DNA of 64,000 nt from positions 57,741,437 through 57,805,436 of the forward strand of contig JALGQZ010000001.1 of NCBI GenBank assembly GCA_023105745.1, read 5' to 3'. The translations under genes and the position numbers were made by a program. The notes under the pieces are model-generated. The model was not told the origin of the DNA, searched no databases, and was given only the letters and a program-made list of their open reading frames with translations. Numbering within the stretch: the first letter of the stretch is position 1; the number at the start of each line of letters is the position of its first letter. The stretch comes from Austropuccinia psidii. Lineage: Eukaryota > Basidiomycota > Pucciniomycetes > Pucciniales > Sphaerophragmiaceae. This document shows, in pieces, positions 23,320-33,558 of the stretch.

Positions 23320-23604
23320 TTATTTTCTTTGAATCATGGATGTGTTGTCTTTGGCTTTGGGTGAGTTTTCTTTTATGATTTGATTGGTATTATTATCCTC
23401 ATGATGTTCTATATTTGGTTTAGTCCTAACCATGACATCAAGAGGAGGAATAGTACTTTCAACATCATTCAAATCATTCTGATTATGTTCTGAATCTGGT
23501 TTAGTCCTAACCATGACATTATCAGAATGATTTGAAGAGTGAGATGGAGGAGGAGTTTTTTTGAATTTTAAAGAAGATGGAAGGGGAGTGAAATTAAATG
23601 ACAT
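23320..23604 (-). CDS. Short low-complexity ORF upstream of the TET/JBP-like gene
   Basis: It starts with ATG at 23604 and encodes 94 residues rich in Asn, Asp, Pro and Ser. There is an internal near-duplication: NVMVRTKPDSEHNQND and DVMVRTKPNIEHHEDN. It lies 54 bp upstream of the dioxygenase on the same strand and could be its first exon or a disordered N-terminal extension, but I could not find a convincing splice join. No known domain recognised. Confidence 0.4.
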   Translation of the reverse strand: MSFNFTPLPSSLKFKKTPPPSHSSNHSDNVMVRTKPDSEHNQNDLNDVESTIPPLDVMVRTKPNIEHHEDNNTNQIIKENSPKAKDNTSMIQRK

Positions 23605-23639
23605 TGCAAAAGAAACCCTTATAAATGATTCACCCCTAT

Positions 23640-24300
23640 ATTAACAAAGAAATAAAAAGATTAAACAAAAATTAAAATTAAAAAATAATGATAGGTCAGT
23701 AATGATAATCATCAAAAAAAATATCATAAATTGATCATGATTATGATTTAAAAAAGAATAAAATAAAAAAATAATCATCAGCAATTCATGATGAAGATTT
23801 AAAAAAAAAAGGGGTCAGTAATCATAATGATGAAAAAAAGGAAAAAAAAATCATAAAGATGATTATGATTTAAAAAAATAAAAAAAATAATCAGTGATTA
23901 AAAAAACATCAGTGACTCATTATGATTAAAAAAATATAAGATATAAAAAATCATCAGTGATTCATGATGATGATCAAAAAAAAGAATCATCATCAGATTC
24001 ATGATTAAACAAAAAAAAGTATTCAAAAAATCATTAGCAGCAGATTATTATTATTAAAAAAAATAAAATTAAAAAAAAATCATCAGTAATTTATGATGAT
24101 GATTTAAAAAAACCAAAAAAAAAGACACAGGTCAGTAATGAATGATGATTTAAAAAAAAGAATCCAAAAAAAAAAGAATCAGTAATAATCATCAATTTAA
24201 AAGAAATAATCATAAGTATGATTATGATTTAAAAAAACAAAAAAAAACAAATGAACATCATTAAATAAATCCAAGAGAATAGTAAAAAAAAATTAAATAT
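23640..24300. repeat. Degenerate array of (TAATCATCAGTAATTCATGATGATTTAAAAAA)-like units
   Basis: About a dozen irregular copies of words such as ATCATCAGT, TCATGATGATGATT and AAAAAAA follow each other at 40-50-bp intervals. ATCAT and ATGAT alternate, making many small palindromes. It is non-coding and lies inside the younger Harbinger-like element. Confidence 0.6.
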
Positions 24301-24306
24301 ATGATG

Positions 24307-24428
24307 TTAATGGCCTCTTGAGGCCATTAAAATCAAAAAACCAAAAAAAGATTCCAAATCGATTTGGAAAATTTTAAGCCAATTAAACCCTGGAACCTCC
24401 CAGGAGCCTTTTTGGGAGGTTCCAGGGT
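24307..24428. promoter_or_regulatory. Three consecutive palindromes/hairpins
   Basis: First, arms TTAATGGCCTC and GAGGCCATTAA with a 2-base centre (24307-24330). Second, the perfect palindrome TTCCAAATCGATTTGGAA (24352-24369). Third, arms ACCCTGGAACCTCCCA (24387-24402) and its exact complement (24413-24428) around a 10-base loop. They are more GC-rich than anything nearby and lie between the dioxygenase and Myb-like genes. Function unknown; a binding site, insulator or inserted short element are all possible. Confidence 0.75.
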
Positions 24429-25226
24429 GATGGGTGGGGTATATTGGAGGTGGATGAAAGCATTAAAAAAAATTACCTATATAAAAAAAATAATTAGAAT
24501 CAGCTTGAGAGAATTAGAGTTGTGAAAAAAAAAAGTACTTACCTGAATTAAAATAGAAGGGTGATTTTTTTTTGGATAATCTAAAAAAAAAAAATTAAAG
24601 AGTGAGGGGTGAAGAGAAAAAAGATAAAAATTTAAAAATTCCAAATTAAAATCAAAAAAATAAAAAATTCAAACTAAAAATAAAATAAAATTCAAAATTA
24701 AAAATTCAAAATTAAAAGGTGAAAAATTCAAAATTAAAAATAAAAAATAAAAAATAAGAAACATATATAAAAACCAAAAATATTTTAAAAACAATAAAAT
24801 GAAATAAAATACCATTTCAAAAACAAGGAAAAAAGTGGTCATCAACTTTTATCTGGAACCAAATTCAAAAGAAAGGAAATATGGAGGGAGCCATCAATTT
24901 CAATTGGAACAGACTTGGAATAAAATCTTAACACAAAACTTACCCAAATTTTCAATGTTGTAATAAATTGCAATTAAATTTCATGAAATAAGATCAATTT
25001 CAAGTTGGTACCCCAAGTATGCATAAACATTGAATTTTCAATTTTGTAATAAAGTGCAGTTAGATTTCACCACATAAGATCAATAATTACACATAAAAAT
25101 CAGTTTTATTTAACAAATAACCACATATAAAATGATCACATGATGTATACCTAAGATGTTATTTTTTATTGATTAATGTCAGAATGTGTTCCAGCTCTGT
25201 AATTGGCCTGCTTGATGTCAATGCCG
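24429..25226. other. AT-rich spacer inside the Harbinger-like element
   Basis: No gene seen. 24600-24800 is a simple run of AAATTCAAAATTAAAA-type words. Confidence 0.5.
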
Positions 25227-26374
25227 CTATAGTGAGATCCATCTGGCATTGCTTTTCCTTAAATTACAATTTTCTTTTTCAAATTCATATTTCTTTGTGT
25301 GTTGCTTCTCCTCAAACTCCATTTGCTTTTGAAACTTGAGTTTGTCAAACCATTGCTTTTCCATGTTGCCCACTTTCTCTTCATTCCACCTCTCCCTGTC
25401 CCACTCCAAACAACCATTTTCACTGGTTTCATGGGCTAAAAATCATTCATTTTATCAGTAGGATTGATCAGAGGAACCATAAATCCAAAAAATACCCTTT
25501 TGCCATGATTCAAGAAATTTTTCATATTTCAGTGCAAACATATCCATCAGTGTTTTCCTAGAACCACTCTTGTCATTCAAGTTGGGTGTCCATGCTTGAT
25601 TATGCTTTTGTGTTGAATGTGTTATGGATTTACTTTTCTGGTCAAAGTAGAAATGATCAATCTTGTATTTCATAAATATCAGTTTTAAATGTACTTACTG
25701 ATTAATCTTGAAGGTTTTCCACTTGGACCAAGTAATCATCATTATTAATCAAAGGATCCAGATTGAGAGGTGATTCCAAACCATTATTCTCCTTTAAAAA
25801 TAAAATGAGCTTTAATTATTGCATGTAAAAAAAAGGAAGAGATGATTACTTACATTATCAAGCAAAACATCATCATCATCATCATCACCATTTAAGCTGT
25901 CTTTTTCTTGCAAATCATAGCTTTAACATTGGGCTTGTGGACAAAGAGCATATCCATTTCAGCATAGCAAGTACACATACTTTCAAGCTTTTCACTCATT
26001 TATTTGATTCCTTTACTCTCATCTTCTTCCATCATTCTAGCCCCAGTTAAATTTTTGAATTCTTTTGCTGCCATATACTTCTTTTTATATGTTTGCCATT
26101 GATCTTGGATGTTGCTTGAGCTAAATTTTAGGCAGTTTTGTGATTTTTTGTTGACCTCAATGGCCATAAGCTGAAATCCATGCTGCTTTGACAAAGGAGG
26201 TCTTCCAATATATGTTGAACCACTAGTACCAAAACATGACTCAAAATTGGATTTTACTGAAAGCCAATTAATTATTGTTGAATAATCTGTATATATTAAG
26301 TGACCTGAAGGATGTAGCAGGCCAGAGGTGATTTTCATATTGGACTTGATGTTTCTTGCTTTGGAACAAGGCAT
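25227..26374 (-). pseudogene. Myb/SANT-like DNA-binding protein of Harbinger-like element
   Basis: The start is taken at ATG 26374 (M-P-C-S-K-A-R). The first exon has YTDYSTIINWLSVKSNFESCFG, GRPPLSKQHGFQLMA and IQDQWQTYKKKYMAAKEFKNLTGA, a trihelix/Myb_DNA-bind_3-like arrangement (W-x-x-Y-x-x-x-Y-x-x-A-x-x-F). It continues after a TAA at 26000-26002 and a probable 1-base shift near 25920, through an acidic DDDDDD stretch, to exons at 25455-25673 and 25227-25409 that end in a Glu/Lys-rich coiled-coil-like segment. PIF/Harbinger elements typically encode such a second protein, which brings the transposase to the termini. As sequenced, this one is interrupted. Confidence 0.75.
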
Positions 26375-26630
26375 TATTATATGGATGAAGAAGTATAAAT
26401 GGACTGTAAGCTGTTTAGTCAAATTGTTCAAAATGGAGTGTAGAAGAATATGTTGTACATTTATGAATTGTGAATACTCATTTGGGTTAGGTTTCAAACT
26501 GAAATCCCAGATGCATGGGATTTGGTCAAAATACCAGGGGACTCAGTTAAAATACCATGTGATTTACACATAAAAAACCCAGGATTTAGTGTTGGGATTT
26601 GGGTTCCAAATCCTGTGTTATTTTAAGGCA

Positions 26631-26654
26631 GGATTTGGTGACTTTGACACCCCC
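26631..26654 (-). repeat. Terminal inverted repeat, right
   Basis: Reverse complement starts GGGGGTGTCAAAGTCACC, the partner of 20601-20624. Confidence 0.9.
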
Positions 26655-26662
26655 TGATAATA
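26655..26662. repeat. Possible 8-bp target duplication, right (TGATAATA)
   Basis: Seven of eight bases equal the left flank at 20593-20600. Confidence 0.5.
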
Positions 26663-28189
26663 AAATTTAGTTATATTTTAATTTTTTTTTTAAAAAAAAA
26701 ATAATCAGTAATTGAATTTTTTTTGATTTTGAATTAAAAAGCAAAAAGATAACCTTATTGTTTTTTTTTAAAAAAAAGAAAAAAAAAACCAAAAAAAATT
26801 GATAAATAAATTATTTTAAAATAAAAAAAATGAATTGATTTTTATTAAAAATAAAAAAAATTCAAGTAAGCCTTTAAAAATTTTAAATGATACCATTAAA
26901 TATTTGATTAAATTAAATTTGAAAATAAAATATTTATGATTTAATAAGTTAGTAATTAAATATTAATTTTTTACAAAATTGTTTTGAGAAAATTCCCATA
27001 AAACAGAATTTTTTTAAAAAAAAATATCAAGTAAATATTTCAAAATTGAAGTCACATATAAATACACCTTCTAGAATCTGAAATTTTTTTAAATAAGCCC
27101 AAAATACTTTTAAGATCTTTAATAGGATTTTATGAGTTAAATAAAAGAAATTGTAAAGTGTATCATTCATTTCTTATCTTTTTAATTTCAATTCTTTTCA
27201 CCAATTTTCCTTTTGAAATTCCCTCTTATTTTTTTTAGTTTTTTTTTCTTTAAATACCATTTTCTTTTAAGTTTTTAATTATTCAAAAACTATGTACCTC
27301 CATAATTCTTTTAAAGTCATATTTCATTTGAATTTCCTTAATTTCTATTTCTTGGTTGATTATTAGTAAGTTTTTTTTCTTTTCTTTTCTTATTTCCATT
27401 TTTTCTTATTCAAATCAATTTTATTAAAATTCAATGTTTTCAAGACCTATCATGTATGAAATCATTATAAAGTATCTAATCCAAAGTTAAAAAAAAGTCC
27501 ATTCACTCTTTTGATTTATTTTTAGAAAATTTTTTCATGATGAAAAAAACACATCTTTGGATTTCTTTATTACTTCACTTTAATTATTAAATGTATAATA
27601 TGAACATGTTTTTTTTGGCTCAGTGAAATTATAATTATTAAAATTTCTAATCTTTATATTTCTTCAAATAATTAATGTTTATAATTCAAAAATATTTAAT
27701 TTAATATATGAATTAATTAAATTCTTTTCCTCTAAATCTCTTTCATTAATTGAGTCAATATACCCATTATTCATATCCAAAATATTATCTAGTATTACAT
27801 CCAACTTAAATATGCAAAATATTCATATTACAATTAAAAGTTTAATCATAAAATAATGATATTATATGATAAATCACCCGAATGATAAGATAAACTTAAA
27901 TATTTTCATTTGTTACTGATTCCAATTTCAGGGATTCATAACTTGAAATATCATTAATTTTTGTTTTATATTAAAAAAAATGAATCCATCTCATAATATC
28001 ATTTAAACATACTTTTTAATTTATCAGAAATTATTTTTATACCTTATTTTTTTTTTGGATAATCTTTTTTTATTACAGATCATTTTGGGTTTTTTAAAAC
28101 AAAAAAATCTGCCATATACATATATATATTATGTACACTTTCAATTGAAAAATATAATCTGCTCCAAGACTTATTAACTTCAAGTTACA
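26663..28189. other. Decayed right interior of the old transposon
   Basis: AT-rich, no gene readable. By position it should correspond to the repeat-rich and Myb 3' part of the younger copy, but I could not align it by eye. Confidence 0.5.
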
Positions 28190-28390
28190 TTAGTTAGAAG
28201 TTATTTTACTTTCTTGATGTTTCTCTTCCAACTGATGTTGAACTACTAATCCTAAAAAAAGTATTGAAATTGTCTTTAATCTTCAACCAATTGATTATAC
28301 ATGAATAATCTGCTTGGGTAAGATTTCTGTATGTATGAAAGTCTCCCTTTGATTTTTGTGATTGATTGAGTTCTTTTTTTTTGGTTGAAG
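28190..28390 (-). pseudogene. Old-copy Myb/SANT-like relic
   Basis: The minus strand encodes ADYSCIINWLKIKDNFNTFF followed by SSSTSVGRE. The younger copy has TDYSTIINWLSVKSNFESCF followed by SGSTYIGRP at the same relative place, so this is the homologous segment. It lies about 360 bp from the right terminus, as in the younger copy. Confidence 0.75.
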
Positions 28391-28749
28391 AATTTTGTTA
28401 TAGTAATAATTTGTAAAAGAATTAATTTTGAATGTTACAGAACAAGATTTAAGGCTTGAAATCTATAATAGTGAATTAATTTAAATCAAATTCAAAATAG
28501 ATTTTCTTAAATCAAAAATAAAATTATGTTTATAATTTTTAATAATTATAAAAAGATGGTGATTATTTTAAATTAAGTTTAATTTTGGTTTATTAAATCT
28601 CACATTTAACCAAAAATGTAAAATTTTAATTAAATACCAGGGAACTCAATTAAAAATTTATTGAAAAAATCATGTTTTTTTTGTAAGTTAGGATTTCAGG
28701 AAAAATCCTACATTTTTTTAATGTGGGATTTGGTAGATTTGTGACCCCC

Positions 28750-28757
28750 TATCATTA
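28750..28757. repeat. 8-bp flanking repeat TATCATTA, right
   Basis: Identical to 16831-16838, directly after the terminal CCCCC of the old element. It runs into an (ATT)n microsatellite, which lowers the weight of the match somewhat. Confidence 0.7.
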
Positions 28758-29874
28758 TTATTATTATTATTATTATTTTATCATTAAAATATATTTCATT
28801 GAATTTAAATGAATATTTATCTTACTAAAAATTTAAGTAACTAATTATTATTATTATTACTCATTTTTTTTCTCAAATTTTGTTGAAGAAAATTCTTATA
28901 TATATTTTCAAAAAAAATTAATCCAAGGAAAATAATAATAATCTTGACAATAAAAACCTATTTTAGCTGATTTCTTTGTTTGTTTTTGTCGTTTGGTTTA
29001 TGTGTTTTATAAGAAATAAATAAATTTTAAATTGAAAAAATAAATGAAAAATAAATGAATAATCATATTTTTTTATTTTTAAGTTGAAAGAAATATGTAT
29101 GTATATGTATGCATTCGCACTTTTAAAAAACTTGTTTTTTTTTTATAAATTTGCTTGATCAAATGAAATGCTTTTTTGTATTTTACTTAAAAATAAATCA
29201 TTCCGGTTGTATACGGGCATGTATGTGCATAATTTTGAAACAAGAATTTGCAATAAAATCAAGGTTTTCTCTTGTTTTTGTGGATGCTTTTAAATTTTGT
29301 CAATGTTCTTTTGCCTGTTTAATGACTTAATATCAAAGTGAAAAGGAGTTTCAAGAAGATAGTCAAGAATAATTAAATTTTTGAAGAATTAAAATGTCAA
29401 GAACCACATGCAAAAATTCAAAGAATTGGGTGCAATAGTTTGAACTTTGGACGTGGTGTCAATGACCGGCTATGTTTTTTGGAAACAGACTTAGTCTGGT
29501 TCAAGTTTAAAGCGCCTTGATCACTAGTGATTTTCTTGAAAGTCAAGCGGCTCTTGTTTCGCCTGAAAAATTATTAAGTGAGCATCCTTTTACCGGATAA
29601 AGCTCTAGCAAACGTAGTTGATGCACGAAAACAATAAATCTTGCGTAAAAGGAAACTTGCACATACAAGGGCTTGAAAGGGTCTTGGGACTATGTTGCTT
29701 AGTTAAAATTTGAAAGGAAGGGAAAAGGGAAACAAATCCCAATCCAATGTTATGGATTTCAAATAAATAAAGAGTGTATTGCAGCTAACAAGAATTAACG
29801 GTGGTGTAGGCATTTGGGGCCCTTATACAGTTACTGTAGAGAAGAAGGACAAACAAGGCGGGACATTGAAACAA
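28758..29874. other. Intergenic region downstream of the GMC gene
   Basis: AT-rich up to about 29400, beginning with an (ATT)n tract. From about 29400 the base composition becomes more balanced and continues so into the GMC gene; this part is probably the gene's 3' region. No further gene recognised. Confidence 0.5.
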
Positions 29875-32346
29875 TCAACTTTGCCATGTGTGTCTGATTA
29901 GATCGACTGCTCTTTCAGCCATCATGTAAATGGTGGACTGGGGGTGGCCAGGTGGTAAGGATGGGAAGGATGATGCATCAACGACTCGCAGGCCTTGGAC
30001 GCCGTAAACACGGAATTGGGAATCAATTACACCTCCTTTTTCCTGAGTCTTCATGGAGCAAGTGCAAGCGGCGTGCCAAACTTCAAAGGAAACAAGATGT
30101 CAACAAATGACAACCTTTCATAGTGATGAGCTTGTGGGGAAATTACCTGTCATTACGTTGTCACGGAGCCAGTTCAAGATCTGTGCATCGCTTTGAACTG
30201 ACGGCCCGGGACTATACTCCTCACCATCGATAATAGGCTGCATGGACTGAGCGGTGAAAAACTGCCTAGCTCTCCTGAAGGCTGTGATGGCCATCCTTTG
30301 GTCAACCGGGTCAGTTAGCCATGCTGGGTCGATGAGTGGAAGAACAGTGGCATCACTCGAAGCAATTTTGACGCTGCCCCTAGATCTAGGGGCCACCAAA
30401 GCTGCTAAGATGGTGGCGAAGTTTTTCCCACCGGATTTTCGGCTGGCTAGATCATTTTGGGCTTTTAAACCTGAAAAATCGCCAGTTACCTGTGTATGAG
30501 TTATGTCATGAGGGTGAGTGGCAGGTTAATATAAAATCAGTTGGCATGAACATAAGCCATGTGCTTACCCCTCCCGAGCTGAGATACTCGATATGAGGCC
30601 AATCAGATGGATAGCGAGACAAAACTTCGGCGTCAAGCGCTCGCAAGTTCTGGTTGCTCAACTTTTCAAAGGCAAGCAAATCTGCCCCATTGTTAGTGAA
30701 TGGTCCTAATTGTCGAGTCGTCCAATTGGTATAGGAACGTGCAAGGATATCTGGGTGGGCCGCAATCTCAGTAGAGGTGTGGATTGAGCGAACCGGATAA
30801 GATGGTCCAAAAAAGACGCTAAAAATGCATTGAATTTCAATTACACATCGAGAAAGGGGAAGCACACAGGTGCTGGTTAAGGGCTTAACTGGTCTTCCAT
30901 TCCTTGGCCAACATTTGGGTTTTCGACCAAAACTGGGATATTGTTCGCAACGAGTTGATCTCGGGGTCCAATTCCAGCTAGATAACATAGAATCGGGAAT
31001 ATTGTCATTTCAAGCAAACTTTACTGATGCTAAAAATTGTTAAGTACGAAGGCTACTCACAAACCATGAGGAGCTGGGGAGACTGGAAAGCTCCAGCCGA
31101 GACGATTACTTCTCGCGCAGCGTAAAGTGAACGCTCCTTCTTTTCAAGGTTGCGACGGAACGTGACGCCCATTGCACGGGGGGTTTGCGAAGAAGTATCA
31201 AACAATATCTTGGTGACAGTGGAACGGGTGTAAACAACCAAATTTTTGCGAGAGCGGGCTGCCTCGAAGAAATCCCGGGAGCTAGACCTGAAGGCATTTT
31301 GAGGATTGATGGTAGTCGAGGCGTATTGAACGCCCATCAAGTTTCCACAGTTGAAGTCTTGGGCTGTTGAAATACCTTGTTCGTTCATGCTGAGCTGCAT
31401 GTACTTGGAGAATTCTTGTGGGGTGTTGGGATAAGAGACTTGGATTGGACTATTTGGCTGAGCAGCCCCTGTGGCATCGCTGAATTGAGTGAAGGCCTGA
31501 GGATTGTACTGTGCCTGTGGATAATCCTGGCGAAGCTCATACTATCATGCGGGTGCATCAGATAAATGTAGCAGATGGCTTTACTTTTTGCATGTGGATA
31601 AGCTAACCTTGGGTGGAGTGAATGAAACACTCTTCTGGAAGTCGGTCCAACGGTCGTTGAAGTTCCAGCTGGGGTCTCCTGTTAAATTAGCCCACGAGTC
31701 AAGGGCTCCCTTTGAAGGCCGTTGATAGATCATAAAATTTCTAGTGGAGCTTCCACCCATAGTTTTGCCCCGAGCATATCGAATGGCTCGGTTGTTAGCA
31801 CCGGCTTGGGGCTGAGTTACAAAACCCCAGTCAAGGGCGTCCTGAGCGTTGTCCTCTGCCAGACAGTAACCAATAATAAAACCTCGGTAAGCAAGGAAAA
31901 AATAGTGCTTCTCCATCCATGTAAATTATGTGGGAATACCTTTTTTACTACCACAGCCAAGCGTGTCAGCTCCAGGTATGTTGACGTAAAGTCGACTAAT
32001 CCCCAATAGGTTAAAATCGGTACCTGACTCTACTACAGCCACTTTGACATTGGGGTCTTCAGACAAACGTGCGCCTATACACAAGACGGCAATCAGAAAA
32101 GAGGGCTCAGAAAAGGTAATTATGGAAAGTTTGCGACAGTCTTGATGATTTACCCAGCGCCATTCCTGCCGTTCCAGCCCCGATGACGATGAAGTCGTAG
32201 TTAGTATCTAAGGTTGTGGCACCCACATATGGAAGGACCGGTTTTACATAAAAACGTTGGTTTTGATTATTAGCTGCGAGTAAAGAGCCTCGAATTGTAA
32301 AAGTGAAGGTTAATAAGCCCAAGCTCATTTGGTTCAAGTGGACCAT
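29875..32346 (-). CDS. GMC-family FAD-dependent oxidoreductase, eight exons
   Basis: Exons (plus coordinates): 32154-32346, 31940-32074, 31608-31855, 31061-31514, 30890-30977, 30569-30818, 30147-30489, 29875-30080. All seven introns are GT...AG and 66-93 bp, and the joined frame is open for 638 codons. Residues 51-62 (DFIVIGAGTAGM) are the FAD Rossmann loop. RGKTMGGSSTRNFMIY is the first GMC signature and VIVSAGAFQSPQLLM the second. H573 (in VWHAA) and H616 (in PPGHPQ) are spaced 43 residues apart, like the catalytic pair of glucose oxidase. The N-terminus is hydrophobic (MSLGLLTFTFTI), suggesting secretion. It probably oxidises an alcohol or sugar with oxygen or another acceptor; the exact substrate cannot be told. 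It is the only intact host-type gene here. Confidence 0.92.
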
Positions 32347-33558
32347 AGTGTTGGAAGGGAATGATTGAGGCCTCAAATCGATTGAAGTGAAATTCTACAA
32401 GGAAAGTGTATTATGTTTTTTAAATAATGAGAATGAGGACAAAGACACCAGCGGAACCGCCGTTGGTTTTATACGCAAACAACATCCAGGCATACGTTTT
32501 GAGTTGTGTGGGTGAAGCCATGTGAGAATCAACGAACAGTGTTGGCCTAATCGATTCAAGCATGGCTATGGAATTGGTACCATAGCTAGCGCTTGGACGA
32601 GGCAAGACAAGCTGCCTGGCTTCTCGAATTATCAATCACTTGGCTATACGTGACAAAAACAACCGCGAAGGGTTAAAAGAGCAAAGATCTTGGGAAGAAT
32701 GATCGCAATGGTGAAGTTTCTTTGAAAGATTCTGGCTAGATTCATAGAAAGCTGGAAAGCATGAGCCTTTGCATCCGAATTCATTTTGTACACCATCGTG
32801 GAGTTACATTTGTATCAGAGCATCGTCTATCATAGTCTTAAGGTCTTGCCACTTTTTGGTTTCCTCATCTTTTGACGGTATTGCTTTGCTATCCGTCTTC
32901 TCAACTGCTTATGTGAAGTATTTCCTATTTTATGTTTTGTGCTTTACTACTGCAATAAACTCACACCAGACCTTGCGACGGTGTTTCTTTCTTACTATAG
33001 GCCAATGTGGCTATGCCGCTATCTTTTTATTGTCATTTAATCAAACTAGACAATAATGCGCCTACGCCGCTATTGTCGTATGGTAATTTTTTTTATAAAA
33101 CAACGGACATTTTGTACTGATTTTTTGATGCAAAAAGTAGGATTCACAAAATACTATACTAAGACAAAATCAAAATCGAATTGATTTTTCTTTAAAAGCT
33201 ATATAAGAATATTTCACTTTAATGCATGTTAGTTGTTGATTTAATACAAATCAATAGGTTAAAATAATAATCTGTTAGTATTGTAAAATAAGTTCACGAG
33301 CTAATTTCAAAAAGCAAAAAAAACTTATTTTGAGTCAGACCAAGTATTAATGACTCCATTCAACTTACCCTTTAATTAATTTTTTTTTTTTAAGTAAATT
33401 TATTGAAAAGATATTATTTTTGTTGTTTAAAAAAAAAAACTTTTTGAAACTTTCAAAGTAAAATTAAAAGTATTTTTTTTTTCAATTTAATTATTATTTT
33501 TATCAAAATTTACAAAAGCTTAATTACCTTTATTTTTTTTACTTATTTATTTATGAAT
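32347..33558. other. Upstream region of the GMC gene
   Basis: Base composition stays balanced to about 33100, then returns to AT-rich. It presumably includes the promoter and 5' UTR of the GMC gene. I see no convincing extra exon; the open minus-strand frame at 32420-32635 has no family resemblance. A pair of similar words, GGCTATGCCGCTAT and GCGCCTACGCCGCTATT, lies near 33010 and 33060. Confidence 0.45.

Larger units (their letters stand above)
20601..26654. mobile_element. PIF/Harbinger-like transposon carrying a TET/JBP-like gene (6054 bp)
   Basis: Terminal inverted repeats begin GGGGGTGTCAAAGTTACC on the left and GGGGGTGTCAAAGTCACC on the right: 24 bases with one mismatch, weaker similarity for about 15 more. 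Three genes lie inside: a spliced DDE transposase (plus, 20941-22170), a TET/JBP-like 2OG-Fe(II) dioxygenase (minus, 22258-23266) and a Myb/SANT-like DNA-binding protein (minus, 25227-26374). Flanks are TAATAATA and TGATAATA. It sits inside an older relative. Each of the three genes has at least one lesion, so this copy is probably not autonomous. Confidence 0.88.
16839..28749. mobile_element. Old PIF/Harbinger-like transposon with nested younger copy
   Basis: The left end is GGGGGTTTCAAATCTAC (16839) and the right end, in reverse complement, is GGGGGTCACAAATCTACC (from 28749); about 19 of the first 23 bases agree. TATCATTA flanks both sides exactly (16831-16838 and 28750-28757). Internal relics match the younger copy in the same order: transposase on plus, TET/JBP-like dioxygenase on minus, Myb/SANT-like on minus. 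Subtracting the nested element (20601-26654) leaves about 5.86 kb, close to the younger copy's 6.05 kb, which supports a single old element split by insertion. Confidence 0.8.

Noticed and set aside
20600..26655. 3-bp TAA/TTA duplication expected for PIF/Harbinger
   Set aside because: Bases next to the terminal GGGGG/CCCCC are ATA and TGA in the young copy and TTA and TAT in the old copy, so a simple 3-bp duplication does not fit; the 8-bp reading fits better.
32420..32635. Possible extra 5' exon of the GMC gene
   Set aside because: The N-terminus from ATG 32346 already gives a plausible signal-like segment, and no splice donor links this frame to it.
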